Positions 22,268 through 29,581 of a DNA stretch of 29,581 nt are shown here, one piece after another. The stretch lies in the NCBI GenBank assembly GCA_021806765.1, contig JAJZQR010000028.1, positions 1 to 29,581 on the forward strand. The letters run 5' to 3'. The notes under the pieces are model-generated. The model made no database searches. It saw only the letters and a list, made by a program, of their open reading frames with translations, and was not told the origin of the DNA. Origin of the DNA: Chloroflexota bacterium. GTDB taxonomy: Bacteria > Chloroflexota > UBA6077. The translations under genes were made by a program, and so were the position numbers. How positions within the stretch are numbered: position 1 is the first letter of the stretch; the number at the start of each line of letters is the position of its first letter.

Positions 22268-22311
22268 CTCCTCCGTAGGGCAGTTTATCCCCCGCCGCTG
22301 GCCACACGCCT
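22268..22311. repeat. Partial, inverted copy of the 18455-18545 repeat
   Basis: CTCCGTAGGGC, TTATCCCCCGCCGCTGGC and CACGCCT match the reverse complement of 18490-18540. The inner GGGGGTT of the first copy is replaced by AG, so this copy can no longer form the same hairpin. Confidence 0.7.
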
Positions 22312-22480
22312 TAGATTCAACGTCCAGCCCGGAAAGCGTTACAACCAGAACCATCCTCGTCCGGCTTGATACCTACCCCGTGGCGGCGGCGCCGCTCGAT
22401 GTTCCCCCAACCGTGCAACCTCGCGCGAACTCTGCCCATCAGGCGGACGCGCCACCGCGAGGGATGTTCTAGGGCCTTTT

Positions 22481-22550
22481 CATTGCCACCCTGAGCGAAG
22501 CGAAGGGTCTCCTCTTTGCGCCCCGGGAGATGCTTCGCTACGCTGAGAGG
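22481..22550. repeat. Dispersed palindromic repeat (CTGAGCGAAGCGAAG type)
   Basis: The arms CTGAGCGAAGCGAAG (22491-22505) and CTTCGCTACGCTGAG (22533-22547) are near-complements. I recall units of this type as common short intergenic repeats in Chloroflexota and metagenome-derived genomes. Only one copy lies in the window. Confidence 0.6.
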
Positions 22551-22854
22551 TTGTGAGTCTATTTGTGCTGTTGGGTGATCTGGTCTTGATGAGTCTAAAT
22601 CGGTCACGCACACGAGTCCGATGCGGCTGGCATGGGACTGGGCGAGGCTGGGGCTGCTCGGTCCGGTTCCCTCTAGCCACCCTGTTGGCCACCGCCTCTA
22701 GGGTTCGGACCGTATGCTCCCCATCTCTCTCGCGTCGTGAGGGCGAGCCTTCGATGGATGGTACGGCACGTGCCACTGGCCCGTGAACCCCCCGTCGGGG
22801 TGTTCTCGTGGCCGTTGGCTTGAAGAATCGATGAGCGGAGGATCCACACTGGGC

Positions 22855-24039
22855 ATGGCAAAGAGCAGAAAGGTTCGCGTGGGGGTCAACGGGTACGGCG
22901 TCATCGGCAAGCGGGTGGCCGACGCCGTGGCCCTCCAGGAGGACATGGAGCTGGCAGGCATTTCCGACGTCACCTACGACTATCGTATGCGTGTGGCGGC
23001 GGAGCGAGAGTACCCAATCTACGCATCGGCCCCCGAGAAGCGAGGGGAGATGGAGCAGGCGCGTATCCCGGTGGCTGGAACGCTGGAGGATCTCCTCAAG
23101 CAGGTGGACGTCGTCGTGGACTGCACGCCGAAGGGTATCGGCGCAAGGAACAAGCCGATCTACGAGCAGGCCGGGGTGAAGGCTATCTTCCAGGGTGGGG
23201 AGAAGCACGAGCTCGCCGGCTACTCCTTCACCGCCCAGGTCAACTACGCCGGCGCCCTCAACCGGCAGTTCGCCAGGGTCGTCTCCTGCAACACCACGGC
23301 CCTGTGCCGGGTGCTCCACGCCCTCCACGAGCGAGGGTGGATCAAGGAGGCGCGAGCGGTGCTGATGCGTCGGGGGACCGATCCCTGGGAGTCTCACAAG
23401 AACGGGATGATCAACACGGCGATCCCCGAGACCAAGGTGCCCAGCCACCAGGGTCCGGACGCCCAGACCGTCATCGAAGGGCTGACCATCACCACCATGG
23501 CCGGAGCGGGACCATACAACCTGAGCCACCTCCACTTCGCCATGGTCGAGACCACCCGTCCGGTGAGCCTGGACGAGCTGAGGCACGCCCTCTGGGAGGA
23601 GCCCCGCATCGCCTTCGTGCGGGGAACCGATGGGCTGGTGGCACTCAACTCCGTCATTGAGCTGATGCGCGACCTCGGCCGCAGCCGGAACGACATGTGG
23701 GAGGTGGCCATCTGGGAGGATGCCCTGGCGACCGACGGCGAGGAGCTGTACCTCACCTTCCAGGTCCACAACGAGGCGATCGTCATCCCCGAGAACGTCG
23801 ACGCGATCCGGGCCTTGACGGGGATCGAGAAGGATGGGATGAGGTCCATCGAGAAGACTAACCGCGCCCTGGGGATCGTCAAGAGCTTCCTGCCGCGAAC
23901 GGTGCCCGAGGAGGCCGTGCACGTGGCGATGGGGGAGGCCCTGAGCGCCGCCGAGGCGGAGTTCATGGAGGAAGGCTTCAAGGGGGCGGAGGAGCCGGCC
24001 GAGCCCACTCCCACTCCTGAGCAGGTGGGGGCGCGGTAA
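22855..24039 (+). CDS. gap: Type II (archaeal-type) glyceraldehyde-3-phosphate dehydrogenase
   Basis: 394 residues. The Rossmann start is VRVGVNGYGVIGKRVADAV (8-26), followed by the acidic cofactor-loop region near 38-44 and DCTPKGIG. The catalytic cysteine is C145 in VVSCNTTALCR, and the phosphate-binding region is MRRGTDP. These are features of the archaeal-type NAD(P)-dependent enzyme (EC 1.2.1.59 class), not of ordinary bacterial GapA. Family members have about 340 residues; here about 45 extra residues follow, ending in an acidic, Pro/Thr-rich tail (EEPAEPTPTPEQ). It acts in glycolysis or gluconeogenesis. The start is not secure: ATG at 22855 best matches the domain, but GGAGG lies 13 nt away; ATG at 22831, or a rare CTG at 22849 with ideal spacing, are alternatives. 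The metal ATPase gene follows after 67 bp. Confidence 0.93.
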   Translation: MAKSRKVRVGVNGYGVIGKRVADAVALQEDMELAGISDVTYDYRMRVAAEREYPIYASAPEKRGEMEQARIPVAGTLEDLLKQVDVVVDCTPKGIGARNKPIYEQAGVKAIFQGGEKHELAGYSFTAQVNYAGALNRQFARVVSCNTTALCRVLHALHERGWIKEARAVLMRRGTDPWESHKNGMINTAIPETKVPSHQGPDAQTVIEGLTITTMAGAGPYNLSHLHFAMVETTRPVSLDELRHALWEEPRIAFVRGTDGLVALNSVIELMRDLGRSRNDMWEVAIWEDALATDGEELYLTFQVHNEAIVIPENVDAIRALTGIEKDGMRSIEKTNRALGIVKSFLPRTVPEEAVHVAMGEALSAAEAEFMEEGFKGAEEPAEPTPTPEQVGAR

Positions 24040-24040
24040 T

Positions 24041-24090
24041 GAGTGATGAGTGATGAGTCAATTCCACTCATCACCCATCACCCATCACTC
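24041..24090. repeat. GATGAGT tandem and inverted repeat between GAPDH and ATPase genes
   Basis: GAGTGATGAGTGATGAGT (24041-24058) is followed after a 7-nt loop by a degenerate inverted copy built from ACTCATC and CCATCAC units (24066-24090). The arms can pair over most of their length. It starts right after the GAPDH stop and ends 16 nt before the ATPase start, so it could act as an intercistronic hairpin or an attenuator. The ATG codons inside it have no ribosome site. Confidence 0.6.
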
Positions 24091-24106
24091 GTCACTGGAG
24101 CATACG

Positions 24107-26494
24107 GTGAGGCGGGAGATCGTCGAGGTCGAGTGGCTGTTGATGCCGGAGGATGCCCGGGCGGTGGAGAAGCGGCTGCGCGCCCACCCGGGCATCGAGC
24201 GGGCGGAGGTGAGCCCGGTAAGCGGGCTCGCGGTGGTGGTGTACGACGAGGAGCGCGTCACCCTTGAGGAGATCCAGCGGATCGTGGCCGAGTGTGGCTT
24301 CCACTGCCGGGGGACCATAGGGCCCCGTCACCTGATCCGCGAGAGCAGGGATCCGCCGGGTGGGCATCGACCCGATCCCCCTCACCCCATAAGAGGGGGT
24401 TCTGCCCTGCCCCAGGAGGAAGGGCACGCCGCCCACGTCCCGCCGGGGGGAGAGGGCTCTGCCGAAGCCGCCATATCACCGGAGTCACCTGCTGGCCAGG
24501 CAGGCCACGAGCAGCACGGGGGGATGAGCGGGGACCTCGAGGCCATGGCGCGGGACATGCTGCGCCGCACCCTGGTCTCGATCCCGCTGACCATCCTGAT
24601 CCTCCCCTACGCCCCCCTGTTCCAGCAGCTCACGGGCTTCGCCCTTCCGACCCCCTTCGGCCTGTCGCCCAACGTGGTCATGTTCATCCTGGCCACGCCG
24701 GTGGTGCTGTGGGGCGGATGGATGTTCTACGTGGACGCCTTCTACGCCCTGAGAAACCGGGTCCTGAACCTGTCGGTGCTGGTCTCTCTATCCGTCCTCT
24801 CGGCCTATCTATTCAGCGTGGCCGCCACCTTCTTCTTCCAGGCCGAGACCTTCTACGAGGCGGCCGCGGTGCTGATGGTGTTCATCCTGGGCGGCCACTG
24901 GCTGGACCTGCGGGCCCGCAGCAGCGCATCCAATGCCATCCGAGCCCTGCTGGAGCTGGCCCCGCCCATGGCCAGGGTCGTTCGGGACGGCCAAACGGTG
25001 GAGGTCCCCACGGCCGAGGTGCAGGTGGGAGATCTGGTCTTGATCCGGCCCGGCGACAAGATCCCGGTGGACGGAGCAGTTGTGGAGGGGGAGTCCGCGG
25101 TGAACGAGGCGATGGTCACGGGGGAGAGCCTGCCGGTGGAGAAGCGTCCGGGGGATGAGGTGATCGGCGGGACCATCAACCAGACCGGTTCCTTCCGATT
25201 TCGGGCCACCAAGGTGGGGGCCGACACCGCCCTGGCCCAGATCGTCCAACTGGTTGCCGCGGCCCAGGCATCTCGCCCCCCGGCCCAGGTGCTGGCCGAC
25301 CGGGCCGCCCAATGGCTCACCATCGCGGCCATCGTCATCGCTCCTCTCACCTTCGCCGCCTGGTATCTGGTGGGCGAGCCCGCGATCTTCGGCTTCACCC
25401 TGATGATCACCGTCCTGGTGATCGCCTGCCCGGATGCCCTGGGCCTCGCCACCCCCATGGCGGTGCAGGTGGCCACCTCCATGGCCGCCCAGCGCGGTAT
25501 CCTCTTCAAGAGCGCCACCGCCCTGGAGGATGCCTCGCGGCTGCAGGCGGTGATCATGGATAAGACGGGCACCCTCACCAAGGGGGAGCCCGAGGTGGTG
25601 GAGGTGGTTACGGCCGATGGGATTCGCGAGGAGGAGTTGGTGGCGATGGGGGCGGCAGTCGAGCGGGGCTCGGAGCACCCAATCGCGAAAGCGATCCTAA
25701 AGCGGGCCGAGGAGCTGGCAGTGCCGGCGGTGGGCGGATTCGAGGCGATACCCGGCCACGGGGCTCGGGCACAGCTGGATGGACGAGTCGTCCTGGTGGG
25801 GAACCTCCGGCTGATGGAGACCCGGCAGGTGGCCATGGACGGAATGCAGCAGCAGGCGGAGAGGCTGGCCGCCGAGGGGAGGACCGTCGTCTACGTGGCC
25901 AGTGACGGCCGGATGGCAGGACTGATTGCCGTGGCCGATGCACCGCGACCAACCTCCAGGGATGCGGTCCGGCGTCTCCGGGAGAGGGGCGTCGAGGTGA
26001 TCATGCTCACAGGCGACAACTGGGCGACGGCCAGGCGCATCGCCTCGGAACTCAGTATCGAGAAGATCTTTGCCGAGGTGTTGCCTGCCCAGAAGGTGGA
26101 CAAGGTGAAGGAGGTGCAGCGGGAGGGGAAGCTGGTGGCGATGGTTGGGGACGGGATCAACGACGCGCCGGCCCTGGCGCAGGCCAACGTGGGGATCGCC
26201 ATCGGGGCCGGTACCGACGTGGCGCTGGAGTCGGCGGACGTGGTGCTGATGCGCAGCGACCCCATGGATGTGGCCAGGGCGATCGCCATCAGCGGCGCCA
26301 CCCGGCGCAAGATGGTCCAGAACCTGTGGTATGCGGCGGGCTACAACGTCATCGCCTTCCCCATCGCGGGCGGCGTCTTCTACCCCGCCTTCGGGTTACT
26401 GCTGCGGCCGGAGATCGCCGCCTTCACCATGGCGGGCAGCTCCGTCCTGGTGACGGTGAACGCGCTGTGGCTGCAGCGGAGCCGAGTGGACTGA
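24107..26494 (+). CDS. P1B-type heavy-metal ATPase with CPD motif
   Basis: 795 residues from a GTG placed 6 nt after GGAG. The N-terminal HMA-like domain (about 4-68) lacks the usual CxxC. A His-bearing linker (H87, H93, H107, H110, H134, H137) leads to six membrane helices before the catalytic loop and two after. Catalytic features are TGES (338-341), phosphorylated D485 in DKTGTLT, the HP motif (H524-P525), TGDN and GDGIND (681-686). The ion-site motif is C441-P442-D443 ([12 protein letters not shown]), not CPC, CPH or SPC. The last two helices resemble copper exporters ([11 protein letters not shown] and [13 protein letters not shown]). Copper or a related metal is the likely substrate, but the Asp makes selectivity open. 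It probably exports metal from the cytosol. A SHOCT membrane protein gene faces it downstream. Confidence 0.93.
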   Translation: MRREIVEVEWLLMPEDARAVEKRLRAHPGIERAEVSPVSGLAVVVYDEERVTLEEIQRIVAECGFHCRGTIGPRHLIRESRDPPGGHRPDPPHPIRGGSALPQEEGHAAHVPPGGEGSAEAAISPESPAGQAGHEQHGGMSGDLEAMARDMLRRTLVSIPLTILILPYAPLFQQLTGFALPTPFGLSPNVVMFILATPVVLWGGWMFYVDAFYALRNRVLNLSVLVSLSVLSAYLFSVAATFFFQAETFYEAAAVLMVFILGGHWLDLRARSSASNAIRALLELAPPMARVVRDGQTVEVPTAEVQVGDLVLIRPGDKIPVDGAVVEGESAVNEAMVTGESLPVEKRPGDEVIGGTINQTGSFRFRATKVGADTALAQIVQLVAAAQASRPPAQVLADRAAQWLTIAAIVIAPLTFAAWYLVGEPAIFGFTLMITVLVIACPDALGLATPMAVQVATSMAAQRGILFKSATALEDASRLQAVIMDKTGTLTKGEPEVVEVVTADGIREEELVAMGAAVERGSEHPIAKAILKRAEELAVPAVGGFEAIPGHGARAQLDGRVVLVGNLRLMETRQVAMDGMQQQAERLAAEGRTVVYVASDGRMAGLIAVADAPRPTSRDAVRRLRERGVEVIMLTGDNWATARRIASELSIEKIFAEVLPAQKVDKVKEVQREGKLVAMVGDGINDAPALAQANVGIAIGAGTDVALESADVVLMRSDPMDVARAIAISGATRRKMVQNLWYAAGYNVIAFPIAGGVFYPAFGLLLRPEIAAFTMAGSSVLVTVNALWLQRSRVD
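24374..24460. repeat. Repeat-like palindromic insert inside the ATPase linker
   Basis: ATCCCCCTCACCCC at 24375-24388, a hairpin CCCCCTC/GAGGGGG and a closing GGGGGGAGAGGG resemble a common class of dispersed intergenic repeats. Here it is read in frame and encodes part of the Pro/Gly/His-rich linker of the metal ATPase. The composition differs from the flanking coding DNA. Confidence 0.45.
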
Positions 26495-26502
26495 GTCCCG
26501 CG

Positions 26503-26552
26503 CAGTTGGACGTTGCGCCTCACCCTCCTCGAGGTCCCGCGTGCGCCAACTG
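26503..26552. terminator. Possible bidirectional terminator between convergent genes
   Basis: CAGTTGG (26503-26509) and CCAACTG (26546-26552) pair across a 36-nt GC-rich loop that has further complementarity (GCGC/GCG). It fills the 71-bp gap between the ATPase stop and the SHOCT gene stop. There is no T tract, so its strength is uncertain. Confidence 0.4.
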
Positions 26553-26565
26553 TTGCCACGGTGAC

Positions 26566-26907
26566 CTATCCCCCTTCGATGTCACGCCGCATTCGCTCGT
26601 ACTCCTCGCGCGTGATCTCTCCCCTCGCGTACCGCTCACGAAGGATGTCCAGGGGAGTTGGCCGTTCGGGGCCGCCGGCTGCCGCACGACCCTGCCGGGT
26701 GAGCCAGACGATGAGCCACACCACCCCGGCGATGATCAGCACCCAGAACGTCGCCACCACTATCCACCACCACCAGAAGCCGCCGAAACCGTAGAATCCC
26801 CAGCCCATCATCCAAGGGCCCATCAGCATGCCCCCGCCGAAAAGGGCCAGGACGAGGACGATGAGGGCGACTACCCCGATGAGGACTGCCACATCCCTTC
26901 CCTGCAT
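26566..26907 (-). CDS. Small membrane protein with C-terminal SHOCT domain
   Basis: 113 residues. Two hydrophobic helices lie at about 5-25 and 43-69, joined by a Gly/Trp/Met-rich loop (GGGMLMGPWMMGWGFYGFGG). The cytosolic tail holds a SHOCT domain (about 84-110: TPLDILRERYARGEITREEY), a short helical module commonly found at protein ends. ATG at 26907 follows GGGAGAT by about 7 nt. It converges on the metal ATPase gene. Small Met/His-rich SHOCT membrane proteins often occur beside copper-handling genes, so a link to metal stress is a fair guess; the molecular role is unknown. Confidence 0.85.
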   Translation of the reverse strand: MQGRDVAVLIGVVALIVLVLALFGGGMLMGPWMMGWGFYGFGGFWWWWIVVATFWVLIIAGVVWLIVWLTRQGRAAAGGPERPTPLDILRERYARGEITREEYERMRRDIEGG

Positions 26908-27285
26908 AGTCGAGATCTCCCTGTGCCGATTAGCCCCTTGTCGCATTCGCTGCGGTGATGGTGTTCAGTATGCCTTCTCCTCGATGCCGATCCGCCGCCT
27001 CCGAACCACCCGCGCAAGAAGGCGATTGTCGCTCCGAGAGGCTGTTGGGAGGGAAACGGGCAAGGAACGTGCCCTCGTAAGGCGCGGATGCTGCATGCCG
27101 TCGGCCTGGTGTCAGAAGGGTACCAGAGGCATACCACTCCTATCCGGTGGAGAGGGGCATCGGCACGACGCCGATGCCCCTCTCCCCACTGCCCCTTTGG
27201 CCGCCGGCCGGTCGGTCGGCGACCCTCCGGTCCCCGCTCCACATGGCTTCCGGACTCACTGGATGTGAAGCGGCTACCAAACCCT
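26908..27285. other. Intergenic region between the SHOCT gene and the molybdoenzyme gene
   Basis: The 378-bp region has no convincing gene. It must hold the promoter of the SHOCT gene and the 3' end of the molybdoenzyme operon. Its main structure is the hairpin at 27149-27185. Confidence 0.45.
27149..27185. terminator. Perfect 16-bp GC-rich hairpin downstream of the molybdoenzyme gene
   Basis: The arms 27149-27164 (GGAGAGGGGCATCGGC) and 27170-27185 are exact complements around the 5-nt loop ACGAC. It lies about 100 bp after the minus-strand stop at 27286. There is no T tract in either direction. It may be a Rho-independent-like terminator of a GC-rich genome, a 3' stabiliser or another repeat unit. 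Confidence 0.5.
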
Positions 27286-29581
27286 TCAGACTTTGACCAC
27301 GTTCACCTTGGTCAGATAGGCAGCCTGCCCCATCATGTGGTCGGTGGAGCAGACGTCTTTCAGGTACGGGTCCGTTCGCATCACCACGTTGGGGTTCAGG
27401 CCAGTGCCCCGGCGGGAGTCTCCCTTGACGAGTTGGCCGTCCACCTCGATGTCCCGGGCACCATAGAACCAGTGGCCGAAGCTGGCGGCTACGCCCACGA
27501 CACCCGGCCGGATCCCCTCCATGACCCGCAGCCGTCCGGCGCAGAGACGTTTCTCGCCGTTCCTGAGGTTCCAGGCCCCTTCCGGGTTGGTGGCGGACAC
27601 CAACTTGACCAGATCGCCATCCTTTAGCCCCAGCCTCTCGGCATCTCTTCGGTTCAGGTCGACGGTGTTCTCGGCATTTATCCCCTGGGACCAGTAGTGC
27701 TCATCCAGGCGCCAGTTGGTTCTAGTCACCAGCTTGTAGGTGATCAGGTAGAAATGGTACTCCGGGTCCTGGATCTCCCGGCCGAGGACATCCTCAGGGG
27801 GACGGTACATGGCCCAGGCGGGGAAGCGCTTCCCGGTCATGGAGTTGCGGGTCGCCGTTCGCATCGGCTCGTTGTAGAGCAGCAGGGTGTGGGGCCAGGG
27901 GTGCGCGTAGTGCTCACCCTTCCACGCCTCCTCGAAGTGCTCCCAGCGGCCGCCCCGGTTCAGGACGAAGGTCACCTTGGGCCACAATTCCGGAGACACC
28001 GCCTTCCGCCACCGGTCGTATTGGAACAGCGTCGGTGCCAGGTGTCGGCGAGCCGACTGGAAGAGCTGCAACTCCTCCTGGCTGGCGTCGGGCACGTTGT
28101 TCTTGTCGTTGTGGCCCCAGGCGATGTTGGCCACCATCTTCAGGTACATGTCCTCAGCGCGGTTGAAATCCAGGCCCGGTCCGAAGCCGTCCTTGCCGTA
28201 CCCATGCATCCCCAGCTTCTCTGCGATAGCCAGCGCCACCGTCTCCATGGAGAGATGTTGCTCCTCGCCGAAGACCTTCACGGTATCTGTGAGAGGGGTG
28301 ATCACCGGTTGTCGGACAGGGTTGTACTCCTGGGGGATGTGGGCGGCGGGAGGGTGGTAGGGGTCGAAACGCTCCAGGTAGGTGGTGTCGGGGAAGAGGT
28401 AGTCGGCGTACGAGGCCATCTCGCTCAGAACCGGGTCGCTCGCCCAGATCAACGGCATCTTTTCCGGGTCGGCGTAGACGTCCAACTGGGTCTGGGCCGC
28501 CGGCACCGATTGGATGGGAGTGCCCATGTACATCCAGAGGGCCTTCGCCTGGTACGGGTACCTCGCCGCGCAGGAAGGCAGCACCTCCTGCCAGTAGCCG
28601 CCCAGGGTCTGGAAGGGATACCAGGGCCGCTTGGCGGGGTAACCTTCGAACAGGGTGGAGTTGTCGTAGAAGACGACCCAGTAGCCATGCCGCCCCATGT
28701 CTATGCCGAAGGATGTCAGCTTGCCAGGATGCAACCCGAACACAGGGTAGGGCTGGCCCTTCTCATCTCCCGTCTCGCTCCACTTCCCACCTTTGATGAT
28801 CCCGCCCTTCCAATGGTAGTTGCCGTTGAGGAGGTTCAGGGTGATGACCCCCAGGGTGTTGTGGAAATCATTGGTGCCCAGGAGCAGCCCCCGGTGGGAC
28901 TCGGCTACCCCTTTCTTGCCGTGGGCAGTGAACTCCCGGGACAGCTCCACGATGTCCTCGGGCTTGACGTCGGCTATGCGGGCCCACTCCTCGAGGCTGC
29001 GTGAGGAGACCTCCTCCCATATGATCTGGAAGGCGGTCTTCACCCGGAATCCGCCGATGTTCCCGTCGAAGAATAGGTCCCCATCGGCCGGGTTCTTGTC
29101 GTCGTAGGCCTTGAAGGGGACCGGCTTACCGTCCTTCACGGCCACGAAGGTGCTCTTATCGCCCTGGCCGATCTCCTCGCCCCGCAGGAGGGCGGCGGGT
29201 CCCTCCTCGTCGATCTTGACCAGCCACGCGGCGTTGCTCCAGCCAGGCTCGTTGTCGGCCTGGGCTGCTGCCCTGTTGGCGTTGCGGAGGAACCTCTCGT
29301 CGAAGCGCTTGTTGTCGACGATCCAGCGGATCATCCCCATGATGAGCGCCCCGTCGGCGCCCGGCTTGACGGGGACCCACTTCCATGCACGAGAGGCGGT
29401 CTTGGTCATACGGGGGTCCACCACCGCCCACTTCAGCCGGCCGGACACCAGCCCCTCGGTGAGGCGCTCGGCCAGGTTGGTGGGGCCGTAGTTGACCTCG
29501 TATGGGTTCGCGCCAAAGAAGATGACGAATTCGCTGTTCAGGAAGTCAGGCTGGTAGTAGCAGGGAATGCCGCTCCGATCC
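27286..29581 (-). CDS. Molybdopterin oxidoreductase catalytic subunit (tetrathionate/arsenate reductase-like), N-terminus cut by window edge
   Basis: About 765 residues are visible; the first part, with any Tat signal, the iron-sulfur motif and the Mo ligand, lies beyond the right edge. Visible features of the DMSO-reductase family are FFGANPYEVNYGPTN, VVDPRMTKTASRAWKWVPV, KPGADGALIMGMIRWIVDN, YADYLFPDTTYLERFDP and the C-terminal dinucleotide-binding domain with NTVDLNRRDAERLGLKDGD, VGVAASFGHW, NPNVVMRTDPYLKD and a VNVVKV end. The overall pattern, with the DPYLKDVC-type tail, is closest in my memory to the tetrathionate reductase TtrA and arsenate reductase ArrA group. Such enzymes act outside the membrane with an iron-sulfur partner and a membrane anchor. 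Partner genes are not in the window and may lie upstream. The substrate cannot be set from this part. Confidence 0.9.
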   Translation of the reverse strand, partial: DRSGIPCYYQPDFLNSEFVIFFGANPYEVNYGPTNLAERLTEGLVSGRLKWAVVDPRMTKTASRAWKWVPVKPGADGALIMGMIRWIVDNKRFDERFLRNANRAAAQADNEPGWSNAAWLVKIDEEGPAALLRGEEIGQGDKSTFVAVKDGKPVPFKAYDDKNPADGDLFFDGNIGGFRVKTAFQIIWEEVSSRSLEEWARIADVKPEDIVELSREFTAHGKKGVAESHRGLLLGTNDFHNTLGVITLNLLNGNYHWKGGIIKGGKWSETGDEKGQPYPVFGLHPGKLTSFGIDMGRHGYWVVFYDNSTLFEGYPAKRPWYPFQTLGGYWQEVLPSCAARYPYQAKALWMYMGTPIQSVPAAQTQLDVYADPEKMPLIWASDPVLSEMASYADYLFPDTTYLERFDPYHPPAAHIPQEYNPVRQPVITPLTDTVKVFGEEQHLSMETVALAIAEKLGMHGYGKDGFGPGLDFNRAEDMYLKMVANIAWGHNDKNNVPDASQEELQLFQSARRHLAPTLFQYDRWRKAVSPELWPKVTFVLNRGGRWEHFEEAWKGEHYAHPWPHTLLLYNEPMRTATRNSMTGKRFPAWAMYRPPEDVLGREIQDPEYHFYLITYKLVTRTNWRLDEHYWSQGINAENTVDLNRRDAERLGLKDGDLVKLVSATNPEGAWNLRNGEKRLCAGRLRVMEGIRPGVVGVAASFGHWFYGARDIEVDGQLVKGDSRRGTGLNPNVVMRTDPYLKDVCSTDHMMGQAAYLTKVNVVKV

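Larger units (their letters stand above)
22151..22854. other. Intergenic region of 700 bp between divergent propeller and GAPDH genes
   Basis: No gene with both a ribosome site and family features is seen. It carries two different repeat units (22268-22311 and 22481-22550) and a small hairpin near 22787-22800 (ACCCCCCGTCGGGGTG-like). Promoters for both flanking genes must lie here, but I could not define them. Confidence 0.45.

Noticed and set aside
20444..22369. Very long open frame on the plus strand opposite the propeller gene
   Set aside because: It is the antisense of a GC-rich repetitive gene; its translation is low-complexity (Gly/Val/Arg-rich) with no domain and no ribosome site.
22690..22725. 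tRNA-like TTCG-containing arm (GGTTCGGACC)
   Set aside because: No acceptor, D or anticodon stems can be drawn around it with normal spacing.
22480..23922. Long minus-strand frame opposite GAPDH
   Set aside because: It overlaps a well-supported enzyme gene along almost its full length and shows no family signature.

Overview
The window looks like a GC-rich genome of the phylum Chloroflexota; class cannot be set from the sequence. Pointers are an archaeal-type (type II) glyceraldehyde-3-phosphate dehydrogenase, a secreted propeller carrying a C-terminal FGYP-containing module that I associate with Chloroflexota exported proteins, a PASTA Ser/Thr kinase with a Pro/Thr-rich stalk, lipoproteins with Chloroflexota-like Pro/Thr/Ala linkers, a DMSO-reductase-family molybdoenzyme, and several families of dispersed palindromic repeats. 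No rRNA, tRNA or CRISPR array was seen.

Region 1 (1-7075, all minus strand) is a tightly packed signalling operon read right to left: PAS histidine kinase, HDOD protein, receiver-PAS protein, receiver-HD-GYP protein (predicted cyclic-di-GMP phosphodiesterase), a deleted second receiver-HD-GYP gene, and a three-PAS histidine kinase cut by the left edge. The first four genes overlap or nearly touch. Diverging from it is a 527-codon HTH protein (7361-8944) with an unrecognised large C-terminal part.

Region 2 (9167-13485, plus strand) is a compact catabolic and uptake cluster: an FCD-type GntR regulator with two putative operators over its own promoter, an M24 peptidase-fold protein lacking one usual metal ligand, an enolase-superfamily (mandelate racemase-like) enzyme, and a TctC-type substrate-binding lipoprotein. 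Three successive genes start with TTG after strong Shine-Dalgarno sites. The likely substrate is a carboxylate or sugar acid, but it cannot be named.

Region 3 (13575-16507) is a scar zone: a lipoprotein start fused to an unrelated C-terminus, a perfect 22-bp hairpin, an ISNCY-type transposase lacking its N-terminus, and a PadR repressor gene broken at the transposase junction. The presumed PadR target, a HlyD-like adaptor gene, keeps a near-perfect promoter covered by two copies of an operator motif also found at the padR start. A VapBC toxin-antitoxin pair follows.

Region 4 (16508-22150) encodes cell-surface functions: a serpin lipoprotein, a transmembrane PASTA kinase and a secreted seven-repeat propeller protein, separated by palindromic repeats.

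Region 5 (22151-29581) holds type II GAPDH, a P1B-type metal ATPase with an unusual CPD motif and a His-bearing linker that contains a repeat-like insert, a small two-helix SHOCT membrane protein, and the C-terminal part of a molybdopterin oxidoreductase of the tetrathionate/arsenate reductase type, cut by the right edge.
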